Origin: Marinobacter mobilis
Lineage (GTDB): Bacteria; Pseudomonadota; Gammaproteobacteria; Pseudomonadales; Oleiphilaceae
Direction: 5' to 3'
Assembly (NCBI RefSeq): GCF_900106945.1
Contig: NZ_FNNE01000013.1
Coordinates: 1-64,000, forward strand
DNA length: 64,000 nucleotides
Below, piece by piece: positions 51,089 through 58,341 of this stretch. Position numbers and translations under genes: made by a program. The notes beneath the pieces are model-generated. The model was given only the letters and a program-made list of their open reading frames with translations, searched no databases and had not been told where the DNA came from. The number at the start of each line of letters is the position of its first letter. The first letter of the stretch is position 1.

Positions 51089-54000
51089 ATGAATTCAGGC
51101 AACGACTTTGCCTCACGGTTTTTTACTCAGGTGGTCCGCTGGCGCTGGCCGATCCTGCTCTTGTCGCTTGTGCTGGTGGCAGCTGCGGGCAGCCAGCTGG
51201 GTCGTATGCAGAAGAACACGCAGGCCGATGCCTACATCAGTGCTGATAATCCCGCACTGATCTATCGAATTGCCGTGGAAGAGCGCTTTAATCTTAAGGA
51301 CCCGATCGTGATTGCGGTGGTGGATGATCGCCAGGACGGGGTCTACCACAGTGAAACCCTGACCCTGGTACGTTGGTTGTCGACAGGGTTGAAGACGGTT
51401 GCCAATATCGATCCGGACGGCATTACCAGTCTGGCCACGGAATCCAACATCGAGGGCGATGCGGCCGGTATGGCGGTGGAAAAGTTCCTGGATGGCACCC
51501 TGAGCGATGCTCATGTGGATTGGATTCGTGAGGGCATCGCTCACTTTCCGCTGTACCAGGGCAGCCTGGTTGCCCGTGACAGTTCCACGACTCTGATCGT
51601 CGCGGAGCTGCTCGATGAGCACGACGCTGAAGCTACCTATCAGCGGGTGATGGCACTGGTGCAAGAGGCACCGGCTGTCGCGGGTGTTCAGCTCCATGTG
51701 GCAGGGGAGGGGGCGGTTGCCGGGTATTTGTCGTCCTATATCGATCAGGACGCACGTCGGCTCAATCCGCTGGCAGGGCTGATCATCACCATCATTCTGG
51801 TGGTGGCGTTCCTGACCCCACGGGCGGCGCTGATTCCCAATCTGGTGGTGGCCGGCACGGTGGCAACCACCCTGGGTGTGATGGCCTGGCTGGGGGTCGA
51901 ATTCTACGTCATCACCAACGGCCTGATCGTCTGCATGATCGGTATTGCGGTGGCGGATTCGGTACACATTTTTTCCGAGTACTACCTGTCTGAACCCCCG
52001 GCTTCCGACAATCCGGTTGCCGATCACCGGGCCCGTATAGTCCAGACCATGGTGCGGATGTGGCGGCCAGTTACCCTGACCACCCTGACCACCGCCGCAG
52101 GTTTCCTGGCGTTATATCCCAGTAATGACATGCCACCATTGCAGTACTTCGGGGTGTTTGGAGCGCTGGCCGTGGTGGTGGCGTGGATGCTGAGCCTGCT
52201 GGTCATTCCCGCGCTGCTGGCGGTATTGCGCTTTCGCCCCAGCCGGCGCTTGCAGACGCCGGCGGCCCGCCAGTCCTCTTCTTTGCTCGTGCGCCTGCTG
52301 TCGCTTGCCAGCCTGCGTCGGCCCCGGGTCACCCTGTTGGTTGGGGCACTGGTGATGCTGGTGGCGGTCGTCGGCACGACCCGGGTGGTCGTCAATGAGG
52401 AGCGGATTGAAAATTTCCAGCACCACGAGCCGATCTATCAGGCGGATCAGATAATCAACCAGCGCATGGACGGCAGCCATTACCTGGACGTGGTGATTGA
52501 GACCGATACTCCGGAAGGGCTTTATGATCCCGCCGTGTTACGCCAGATTGAGGCGCTGCAACGGTTTCTTGAGTCCCAGCCGGGCGTTGCGGGCTCCACG
52601 TCGATCGTTGATTACATCAAGCAGATGAACAAGGCGGTCAATGAAGATGACGAACGCTATTTCCGGATTCCGGACGACGGTAACCTGATTGCCCAGCTGT
52701 TCCTGCTGTACAGCGCGTCGGCCGATCCCACGGATTTCGAAAACCGGATTGATTCCCCGCGTCAGACCGCGTTGGTGCGTGCCAGCCTGCAGGCGGGCTC
52801 CTATCTGATTTCCCGTGATCTGGTGCCGGTGGTGGAGCAGTACCTGCAGAGCCATTTCGACGGGGCGGTAAAAGCCAATCTCAGTGGTCGGGTTAATGTT
52901 GATTACCACTGGATTGGCGGGATTGCCGCCAGTCACCTCAGCAGTGTGCTGATCTCGTTCCTCGCGGTGCTGGCCATGGCTGCACTGCTGTTCCGCTCAT
53001 TGACCGCTGGCTTCATGGCCGCGTTGCCGGTAGGGCTGGCGATTCTGGTGATCTACGCAGTGATGGCTGTGAAGGGCATCTGGCTTGGTGTGGGTACGTC
53101 GATGTTTGCCGCCATTGCCATTGGACTGGGGGTCGATTTCGCCATCCATACCCTGGATCGGCTGAGGCAGGAACTGTCAGCTCAGGGTGGGGCAACGGTG
53201 GCTGAGCGCATCACCGTGGTCTTCGCCTCCACCGGCAGGGCGCTGTGGTACAACCTGCTGGCGGTGGCGCTGGGGTTTGGCGTGCTGATGACCAGCCAGG
53301 TGCCGCCGCTGGTGAACTTCGGCCTGCTGGTGGCGTTGTCGGTGTCGATCGCCTTCGTCGCCAGCCTGGTGTTGTTACCGGCCCTGGCGGTCGTTCTCCG
53401 TCCGGCCTTCCTGTTTGGTCAGTCCGGCAGCCTCCTGAAAACCGCAGCCTGGGTAGCCTTGCTGGTCGCCATTGCCGGTTCGATCCAACTGGCGAATGCC
53501 GCTGGGGAAAGGCCGGAAGTGATGACGATCATCGAACGGATGAACGCCCGTGAGGATGGCGAGACGGTGCGACGTGACATGGTGCTCACCCTGACGGACC
53601 GTCATGGTAACGAGCGGGTGGAACAAACCCGCTCGTTCCGTCGCTATGAAGGTGAGACCAAGAAAACGGTGATCTTCTATACCGAACCCGCCAGTGTCGG
53701 TGGCACCGGGTTCCTGACCTGGGATTATCCGGAGGCGGACCGGGACGACGACCAGTGGCTGTATTTACCCGCCCTGCGCAAGGTGCGGCGGATCTCCGCG
53801 TCGGACCGCGGGGATTACTTCCTGGGCACTGACTTCACTTACGAGGAGATCAAGAAGGAAAGCAAGATTGAAGCGCGGGACTACGACTTCTCCCTTCGTG
53901 GGGAAGAGCTGGTAGACGGCCATCACACCTGGGTTGTGGAAGCCGTGCCGCGAACGCCGGACATCGCCGCTGAGCTGGGCTACAGCCGGATTCTGTTGCG

Positions 54001-54241
54001 GATTGACTCCGCCATCTGGATGCCGCGGTTGTGGGAGTTCTGGGATGAAGCCGGTAATGATCTCAAGACGGTTCATGCCACCCGCATTGAGCAGGTTGAC
54101 GGCATCTGGTCGGTGCTGGATATCCAGGCCGAAAACCACAAGACCGGCCACATTACCCGCATGCAGTTCGTCGATACTGACTACCACGCCGAGGTGCCAT
54201 CCAGGCTCTTTGAAACTCACGCCCTGACGCGGGGTTACTGA
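51089..54241 (+). CDS. MmpL/HpnN-type RND permease fused to a LolA-like lipid-carrier domain
   Basis: A 1050-residue protein. Residues 1-780 are an RND permease of the MMPL branch: TM1 near 15-33, a first periplasmic domain, then TM blocks with GIAVADSVHIFSEYY (near 285) and GLGVDFAIHTLDRL (near 679), whose acidic residues serve proton coupling. Residues about 782-806 form an extra TM that resembles a signal peptide (AAWVALLVAIAGSIQLANAA). The rest is a LolA-like outer-membrane-lipoprotein-sorting domain (DDDQWLYLPALRKVRRISAS, GDYFLGTDFTYEEI). In relatives I know, the two parts are separate genes. Probably moves a lipophilic molecule from the membrane to a periplasmic carrier surface. Confidence 0.85.
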   Translation: MNSGNDFASRFFTQVVRWRWPILLLSLVLVAAAGSQLGRMQKNTQADAYISADNPALIYRIAVEERFNLKDPIVIAVVDDRQDGVYHSETLTLVRWLSTGLKTVANIDPDGITSLATESNIEGDAAGMAVEKFLDGTLSDAHVDWIREGIAHFPLYQGSLVARDSSTTLIVAELLDEHDAEATYQRVMALVQEAPAVAGVQLHVAGEGAVAGYLSSYIDQDARRLNPLAGLIITIILVVAFLTPRAALIPNLVVAGTVATTLGVMAWLGVEFYVITNGLIVCMIGIAVADSVHIFSEYYLSEPPASDNPVADHRARIVQTMVRMWRPVTLTTLTTAAGFLALYPSNDMPPLQYFGVFGALAVVVAWMLSLLVIPALLAVLRFRPSRRLQTPAARQSSSLLVRLLSLASLRRPRVTLLVGALVMLVAVVGTTRVVVNEERIENFQHHEPIYQADQIINQRMDGSHYLDVVIETDTPEGLYDPAVLRQIEALQRFLESQPGVAGSTSIVDYIKQMNKAVNEDDERYFRIPDDGNLIAQLFLLYSASADPTDFENRIDSPRQTALVRASLQAGSYLISRDLVPVVEQYLQSHFDGAVKANLSGRVNVDYHWIGGIAASHLSSVLISFLAVLAMAALLFRSLTAGFMAALPVGLAILVIYAVMAVKGIWLGVGTSMFAAIAIGLGVDFAIHTLDRLRQELSAQGGATVAERITVVFASTGRALWYNLLAVALGFGVLMTSQVPPLVNFGLLVALSVSIAFVASLVLLPALAVVLRPAFLFGQSGSLLKTAAWVALLVAIAGSIQLANAAGERPEVMTIIERMNAREDGETVRRDMVLTLTDRHGNERVEQTRSFRRYEGETKKTVIFYTEPASVGGTGFLTWDYPEADRDDDQWLYLPALRKVRRISASDRGDYFLGTDFTYEEIKKESKIEARDYDFSLRGEELVDGHHTWVVEAVPRTPDIAAELGYSRILLRIDSAIWMPRLWEFWDEAGNDLKTVHATRIEQVDGIWSVLDIQAENHKTGHITRMQFVDTDYHAEVPSRLFETHALTRGY

Positions 54242-54243
54242 AC

Positions 54244-55503
54244 ATGCGTATCGCAAGATGGCCAGGTCTGGCCGGGGTGGCGGTGATCTGGCTAAATCCG
54301 GCGACGGCGGCAGAGTGGTCTTCCACGCTGACGCTGGCGTCGGCCTACAGCTACCCGAGTGGCGACTGGCAGGAGAACAGTGCCACCTGGCAGCCGCAAT
54401 GGGTGCAGCGCTTCGACTCCGGCGCCAAACTGACCGCTGAGGGTCTGGTTCGGGTGGATATTGAAGACAGGTTGGACCCGGGGCAGCCGTCACAACCGTT
54501 CCGGGCGCGGGATTCCCGCGCTTACTTTCCCAACGACCTGACGGACCTGGAGTTGCGGGAGCTGTATCTGGATCACTACCTGGGGCAGGCCTTTGTGAGG
54601 GTCGGGCGCCAGCAGATTGTCTGGGGCCAGGCCGATGGTCTGCGGGTGCTGGATGTCATCAACCCGCTGACCTACCGGGAGTTTATCCTGCCGGATATGG
54701 AAGATCGCCGCATTCCGCTGTGGTCGGCGCTGGTGGAGGCGCCGGTGGCGGACTGGACCCTGCAGCTGGTTTGGGTGCCGGACGGTACCGTGACAGAGTC
54801 CATGTTGCCCGGCGCTACCTTCGCCCTGTTCGACGACCCCTTCCAGGGGCAGGGTCAGCTTCAGGTTGAGCGTCCCCGCTCAGGGCATCAGAGCGATGCC
54901 GGGGTGCGCGCCAGCGCCTTCGTGGATGGCTGGGACATCACCGTCAACTACCTGTTCCACAACGTTGATGACCCTCTGGTTCAGATTGACCCCGAGACCC
55001 GCACAACCGCGTTTCATTACAACCGCTCGCACCTGTTCGGGGCCACCATAGCCCGGGCTTTTGGCAGTATCACCCTCCGGGGAGAAGTGGGCAGCGAAAG
55101 TCGCAAACGCTACGCGCTGGCGGATTACCAGGGCTGGCAAAGCACCCGTGAAACCAGCTATGTGTTGGGGCTGGATTACAGTGTGTCCGGTGACCTGCTG
55201 ATCAGCAGCCAGCTGTTTCAGACCTGGCGCCATCAGGCCGAAGCCGGACTGGACCGGCACCGGGAACAATGGACGCTGCTGATTCGCAATGAGCAGATGA
55301 ATGACACCCTGACCCTGGAATTGCTGGCCATTTACGATGTGCAGGAACGGGAGGCGCTGACCCAGCTCTCGGCGGGCTACCGGTTAACCTCCCGCTGGGA
55401 GGTGTCGGGCGGGGTCGATATCTTCAGCGGAAATCGTACCGGCACCTTTGGTCGATTTCAGGACGATAGCCGGGTGCACCTGGACGCGACTCTCAGCTGG
55501 TGA
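54244..55503 (+). CDS. outer-membrane beta-barrel protein (DUF1302-like)
   Basis: A 419-residue protein with a signal peptide (ending near ATAA|E, residue 23) and a mature part rich in alternating amphipathic strands and aromatic girdles. It finishes with a strand ending in W (HLDATLSW), a usual barrel-assembly signal. Segments RVGRQQIVWGQADGLRVLDV and NPLTYREFILPDMEDRRIPL are what I remember for DUF1302 proteins, which travel with RND permeases and LolA/DUF1329-like partners. It starts 2 bp after the RND gene and would provide the outer-membrane end of the route. Confidence 0.78.
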   Translation: MRIARWPGLAGVAVIWLNPATAAEWSSTLTLASAYSYPSGDWQENSATWQPQWVQRFDSGAKLTAEGLVRVDIEDRLDPGQPSQPFRARDSRAYFPNDLTDLELRELYLDHYLGQAFVRVGRQQIVWGQADGLRVLDVINPLTYREFILPDMEDRRIPLWSALVEAPVADWTLQLVWVPDGTVTESMLPGATFALFDDPFQGQGQLQVERPRSGHQSDAGVRASAFVDGWDITVNYLFHNVDDPLVQIDPETRTTAFHYNRSHLFGATIARAFGSITLRGEVGSESRKRYALADYQGWQSTRETSYVLGLDYSVSGDLLISSQLFQTWRHQAEAGLDRHREQWTLLIRNEQMNDTLTLELLAIYDVQEREALTQLSAGYRLTSRWEVSGGVDIFSGNRTGTFGRFQDDSRVHLDATLSW

Positions 55504-55723
55504 CTGAGGGTCCATTCAGTCAGCATCCATACAGCCCTGAAACCAGCAGGTTGGCCCAGAATACCCAGTGAATATCGTCACAAAACTGGCGATAAAGTGA
55601 ACACTCTGCCGGGTTTGCCGATAGACTGTCCAAAAACCGTCGCGTCGAGTCGACGGGTCGTGTTTGTGGCTGACATCGGGCGCGCACGCCATCGGGATCG
55701 TTGGGGCTTCTGGAGTGATGGGT

Positions 55724-56155
55724 ATGGACTGCATATACAAAACAGTGGGGTTCGGGGTGGTGCTGGCCTTCCTGGCTGGGCCGATGGTAACCGCAGCACA
55801 AGAATCGGCTGAGGGTGAACCCGCGTTCGGGTATCAGGAACGTTCCACCGTTCACACCATCGGACTGGCGTCGATGGCTGAGGAATCATTGTCTGACACA
55901 GTGATTGAGGGTGGGTTATCGGCTCCGGCGGCGGGTGTTCCGGTGGCTGGTGGGGATGAAGATTTTTACCTCGACCCCCTGGCCCTGCAGCCCAGCGACA
56001 ACCGTACCGATCTGGGTCGTTCGGAAATTCCTGCCGATATCCGGTTCAGTAATCCCCGCAATATCCCCGGTCAGGTGCATGGCAACACCTACGCCATCCA
56101 GCCTCCCACCAACCGTAATTACGGGAGCTTTGGCGCCAGCGTCTCTGAACGCTGA
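55724..56155 (+). CDS. exported hypothetical protein
   Basis: A 143-residue protein with a signal peptide (hydrophobic GFGVVLAFLAGPMV, probable cleavage near TAA|Q at about 24). The mature part is polar, Gly/Ser/Asn/Pro-rich and low in predicted structure, with DFYLDPLALQPSDN, RFSNPRNIPGQVHG and NYGSFGASVSER near the end. No family was recognised. GGAG lies eight bases before the ATG at 55724. It stands 220 bp after the barrel gene and need not belong to that operon; a 7-base inverted repeat (55501-55522) overlaps the barrel stop. Confidence 0.55.
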   Translation: MDCIYKTVGFGVVLAFLAGPMVTAAQESAEGEPAFGYQERSTVHTIGLASMAEESLSDTVIEGGLSAPAAGVPVAGGDEDFYLDPLALQPSDNRTDLGRSEIPADIRFSNPRNIPGQVHGNTYAIQPPTNRNYGSFGASVSER

Positions 56156-56170
56156 GCGCCAACGCGTTGC

Positions 56171-56482
56171 TCAGGCAGCCGCGGTCGCGGCGGCTTTGGG
56201 CTTTTCCAGAACGTCTTCGTAGAAAAAGGTCAGTGCCTGACGGGCCTGGTTCAGCCGTGCCCGGGACAGCTGAATACGCTCGCTCAGGTAATGGAGAAAC
56301 TTCTGACGGTCATCGCATTCCAGCGTTTCAACATTTTTCTGGTCATGAAACAGCATAAAACGCGTGATCCAGTGCAGATAGGTCTGCTCGGTTCGCTGAT
56401 TAAGCTGGTGTTTATGAATTGCCAGGGTTACTCGCTGAAACAGGCCTGGCTGCGCATGTTCCAACGCTTCAATCGGGTGCAT
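56171..56482 (-). CDS. stand-alone phage-integrase SAM-like (core-binding) domain protein
   Basis: A 103-residue protein that equals only the N-terminal arm/core-binding domain of tyrosine recombinases. RTEQTYLHWITRFMLFHDQK and ARLNQARQALTFFYEDVL are close in pattern to integron and phage integrases. The catalytic domain with R-H-R-Y is absent, and none of the frames downstream (55504-56170, minus strand) resembles one. The tail is low-complexity (KPKAAATAAA). Either an integrase remnant kept open by chance or a domesticated DNA-binding protein. GGAAG lies upstream of the ATG. Confidence 0.7.
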   Translation of the reverse strand: MHPIEALEHAQPGLFQRVTLAIHKHQLNQRTEQTYLHWITRFMLFHDQKNVETLECDDRQKFLHYLSERIQLSRARLNQARQALTFFYEDVLEKPKAAATAAA

Positions 56483-56567
56483 GGAGAGTCTTCCGGATAC
56501 ATTGTTCTTGTTATGTTGCCGGCATGATATGACAAACGTTTGAATGTCGCAAAACTCAGATCACGAA

Positions 56568-56607
56568 TCCCGATAGCGGATGCAGTGCCGGCGTTCCGCT
56601 ATCGGGA
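56568..56607 (-). repeat. perfect 13-bp inverted repeat downstream of the acyl-CoA-binding protein gene
   Basis: TCCCGATAGCGGA (56568-56580) and TCCGCTATCGGGA (56595-56607) flank a 14-base loop, 10 bases beyond the gene's stop. The predicted hairpin is very stable, but no T-run follows on the minus strand (ATTCGTGATC). It may be a transcript-end stabiliser, a T-less terminator or a recombination-type site next to the integrase-domain gene. Confidence 0.6.
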
Positions 56608-56616
56608 GGGTAGGAA

Positions 56617-56880
56617 TCAGCCTTTCAGCGTTTCCAGGTTGTTGATGTAACGCTGCATGGCTTCGTCGGAAGACAGACCTTTGACCTGCTCCCAGGCGTC
56701 GTACTTGGCGCGGCCAACAAAATCCATCATGCCCGGACGCTTACCATTCACATCGCCTTCTGTCGCCTGCTTGTACAGGGCGTAAAACTCCAGTTTCAGC
56801 TCGTTGGACGGTTTGAAGTCGCCCTCGGCGGTCTGGATATAGTTTACGGCTTCGTCGAATTTGGCTTTCAGGTCACTCAT
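56617..56880 (-). CDS. acyl-CoA-binding protein
   Basis: An 87-residue four-helix ACBP. Key segments are KFDEAVNYIQTAEGDFKPSN, LKLEFYALYKQATEGD, and the ligand-site region KRPGMMDFVGRAKYDAWEQVKGLSSDEAM. It holds long-chain acyl-CoA esters in the cytosol. ACBPs are common in eukaryotes and restricted in bacteria, but recur in lipid-storing marine gammaproteobacteria. The ATG at 56880 gives the standard length; the longer frame is not protein-like. It is divergent from the DUF4442 gene (175 bp apart), which suggests a shared role in acyl metabolism. Confidence 0.92.
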   Translation of the reverse strand: MSDLKAKFDEAVNYIQTAEGDFKPSNELKLEFYALYKQATEGDVNGKRPGMMDFVGRAKYDAWEQVKGLSSDEAMQRYINNLETLKG

Positions 56881-57055
56881 ATTCTTATCCCTTTGATTAT
56901 TAGATGTCTCTTGGGCCGCTTTGCAGCGTAACTGGCAGTTTAGACCGGCCTTGTCGGGGGCGTCATTGCCCTTTCGTTTCTTTCCATGGACGAATGGGTT
57001 ATTGTCCTGCGCCAGATTATAAGCTAGCCAGTCAAAAATATGGAGAGTACATCCC

Positions 57056-57547
57056 GTGGCCGCGACCAATCGTCTTGCAGGAATCGTCAGCAAAATTAAC
57101 CAATTGCCGGACTTTGCCCGGTCTCGTGCGTTGTCGTTGTTCTTCGGCAAAGCCATTCCTTTCACCGGCACGGCCGGCATTCGTATCGAATCCCTGGACG
57201 ACAGTCATTGCGTGATCAGCCTTGCCAACAAACGCCGGGTACAGAATCACATTGGTGGTGTGCATGCCGTGGCCTCCATGCTACTGGCGGAATCCGCCAC
57301 CGGTATCCTGGTCGGGTTGAACGTCCCCGATGACAAGGTTCCGGTGATCAAGACCGTCAAGGCCGAGTACACCAAGCGCGCCAAAGGCGACATGAGGGTT
57401 GAGGCCCGCCTCACCGAGGAACAGAAGCTGCGCATGCGCACTGAAGATAAAGGCGACACCACAGTGGCGGTCACTATTCACGACGGTGAAGCCAAGGAAC
57501 CGATCGAATTCGAGATGGTCTGGGCCTGGGTATCGAAGAAACGCTGA
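57056..57547 (+). CDS. DUF4442 hotdog-fold (thioesterase-like) protein
   Basis: A 163-residue hotdog-fold protein. The central motif NHIGGVHAVASMLLAESATG corresponds to the long helix that lines acyl-CoA thioesterase active sites. Strands DSHCVISLANKRRVQ, KTVKAEYTKRAKGDMRVEAR and EFEMVWAWVSKKR complete the fold. Thioesterase activity on acyl-CoA is plausible but unproven for the family. It starts with GTG at 57056, preceded by GGAG at about 11 bases. An 8-bp hairpin lies 62 bases after the stop. Confidence 0.82.
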   Translation: MAATNRLAGIVSKINQLPDFARSRALSLFFGKAIPFTGTAGIRIESLDDSHCVISLANKRRVQNHIGGVHAVASMLLAESATGILVGLNVPDDKVPVIKTVKAEYTKRAKGDMRVEARLTEEQKLRMRTEDKGDTTVAVTIHDGEAKEPIEFEMVWAWVSKKR

Positions 57548-57608
57548 TATGAGATTGCTTTGAACTCAGCCGGCGATGCCTTGTAGGAAGCTTGTGTCGG
57601 TTGCATGA

Positions 57609-57630
57609 CTGGGGCAATTTTTTGCCCCAG
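57609..57630 (+). terminator. hairpin after the DUF4442 gene
   Basis: CTGGGGCA and TGCCCCAG are perfect 8-base arms around the loop ATTTTT. There is no T-run after the stem, so termination efficiency is uncertain. It separates the DUF4442 gene from the type VI secretion operon. Confidence 0.45.
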
Positions 57631-57674
57631 AATGCGCCGGAGTTCATAAAACTGGCAGCTGGTTGCTTGAGCCT

Positions 57675-57725
57675 CACAGGGTTCCTGTGTAGAGTCTCGG
57701 CCTGTCGCGTACCAGGACGGTACGC
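57675..57725 (+). promoter_or_regulatory. two tandem hairpins in the tssB leader
   Basis: CACAGG-GTT-CCTGTG (57675-57689) and GCGTACC-AGGAC-GGTACGC (57707-57725) are perfect inverted repeats with short loops, ending 46 bases before the tssB ATG. They could be operators or leader structures that tune type VI secretion expression. I found no convincing sigma-70 or sigma-54 promoter to set the transcript start. Confidence 0.4.
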
Positions 57726-57770
57726 CGCAAGGATTGAATCAACCCCTAAAGGATCAAGGGAGCAAAGGCC

Positions 57771-58265
57771 ATGCCCAAGGACGGTTCCGTCGCGCCTAAA
57801 GAGCGCATCAATATCAAGTATGTCCCCGCCACCGGTGATCAGCAGGCAGAAATGGAACTGCCGCTGAAGATGTTTGTCGTTGGTGACTTCAAGGGACAGC
57901 CCGAAGAAACGCCCATCGAAGACCGCAAAGCCGTTGCCGTCGACAAGAATAGCTTCCAGTCGGTGATGAAAGAGGCGGGGCTGACCCTGACGACGTCTGT
58001 TGCCAACAAGCTGGAAGACGACGCTGAAGAACTCCCCGTCAATCTCGAATTCCAGAGCCTGGAAGATTTTTCTCCCGACAGCATCGCCCGCCAGGTACCT
58101 GAGCTGCGCAAGCTGATTGAGCTGCGCGAAGCGCTGGTGGCCCTGAAAGGGCCGCTGGGTAATGTTCCGGCCTTTCGCAGCAAGCTTCAGGAACTGCTGG
58201 ATAATGAAGCCGCCCGCGAACAGCTGCTGGGCGAGCTGGATCTGGCCACCGCTGACGCCGACTGA
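57771..58265 (+). CDS. tssB: type VI secretion sheath small subunit TssB
   Basis: A 164-residue subunit of the contractile sheath (VipA family). The N-terminus is DGSVAPKERINIKYVPATGD, followed by ELPLKMFVVGDFKG, the family hallmark VAVDKNSFQSVM, LEFQSLEDFSPDSIARQVPE, and a helical C-terminus with ALKGPLGNVPAFRSKLQELL. With TssC it forms the cytoplasmic sheath whose contraction drives the Hcp tube outward. It is first in the operon, with GGGAG nine bases upstream. Confidence 0.95.
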   Translation: MPKDGSVAPKERINIKYVPATGDQQAEMELPLKMFVVGDFKGQPEETPIEDRKAVAVDKNSFQSVMKEAGLTLTTSVANKLEDDAEELPVNLEFQSLEDFSPDSIARQVPELRKLIELREALVALKGPLGNVPAFRSKLQELLDNEAAREQLLGELDLATADAD

Positions 58266-58280
58266 GCGCTCGCGGCTGCC

Positions 58281-58299
58281 TGCCGCCAGGAAGGCGGCA
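58281..58299 (+). other. hairpin between tssB and tssC
   Basis: TGCCGCC, loop AGGAA, GGCGGCA: a perfect 7-bp GC stem 16 bases after the tssB stop and 43 before tssC. It could protect the tssB message end or set the tssB:tssC ratio. There is no T-run. Confidence 0.45.
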
Positions 58300-58341
58300 A
58301 CTCTCTGTTTTATCTGACACAACGTACTAAAGGGATGTGGT

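Noticed and set aside
53431..53510. Possible frameshift joining two genes in the RND region
   Set aside because: The frame is continuous, with no stop or overlapping start with a ribosome site; a true fusion is the simpler reading, though a sequencing check is still listed.
57653..57667. Sigma-54-like element TGGCAG...TTGCT upstream of tssB
   Set aside because: The GG to GC distance is 11 bases instead of the strict 12, and the rest of the match is poor.
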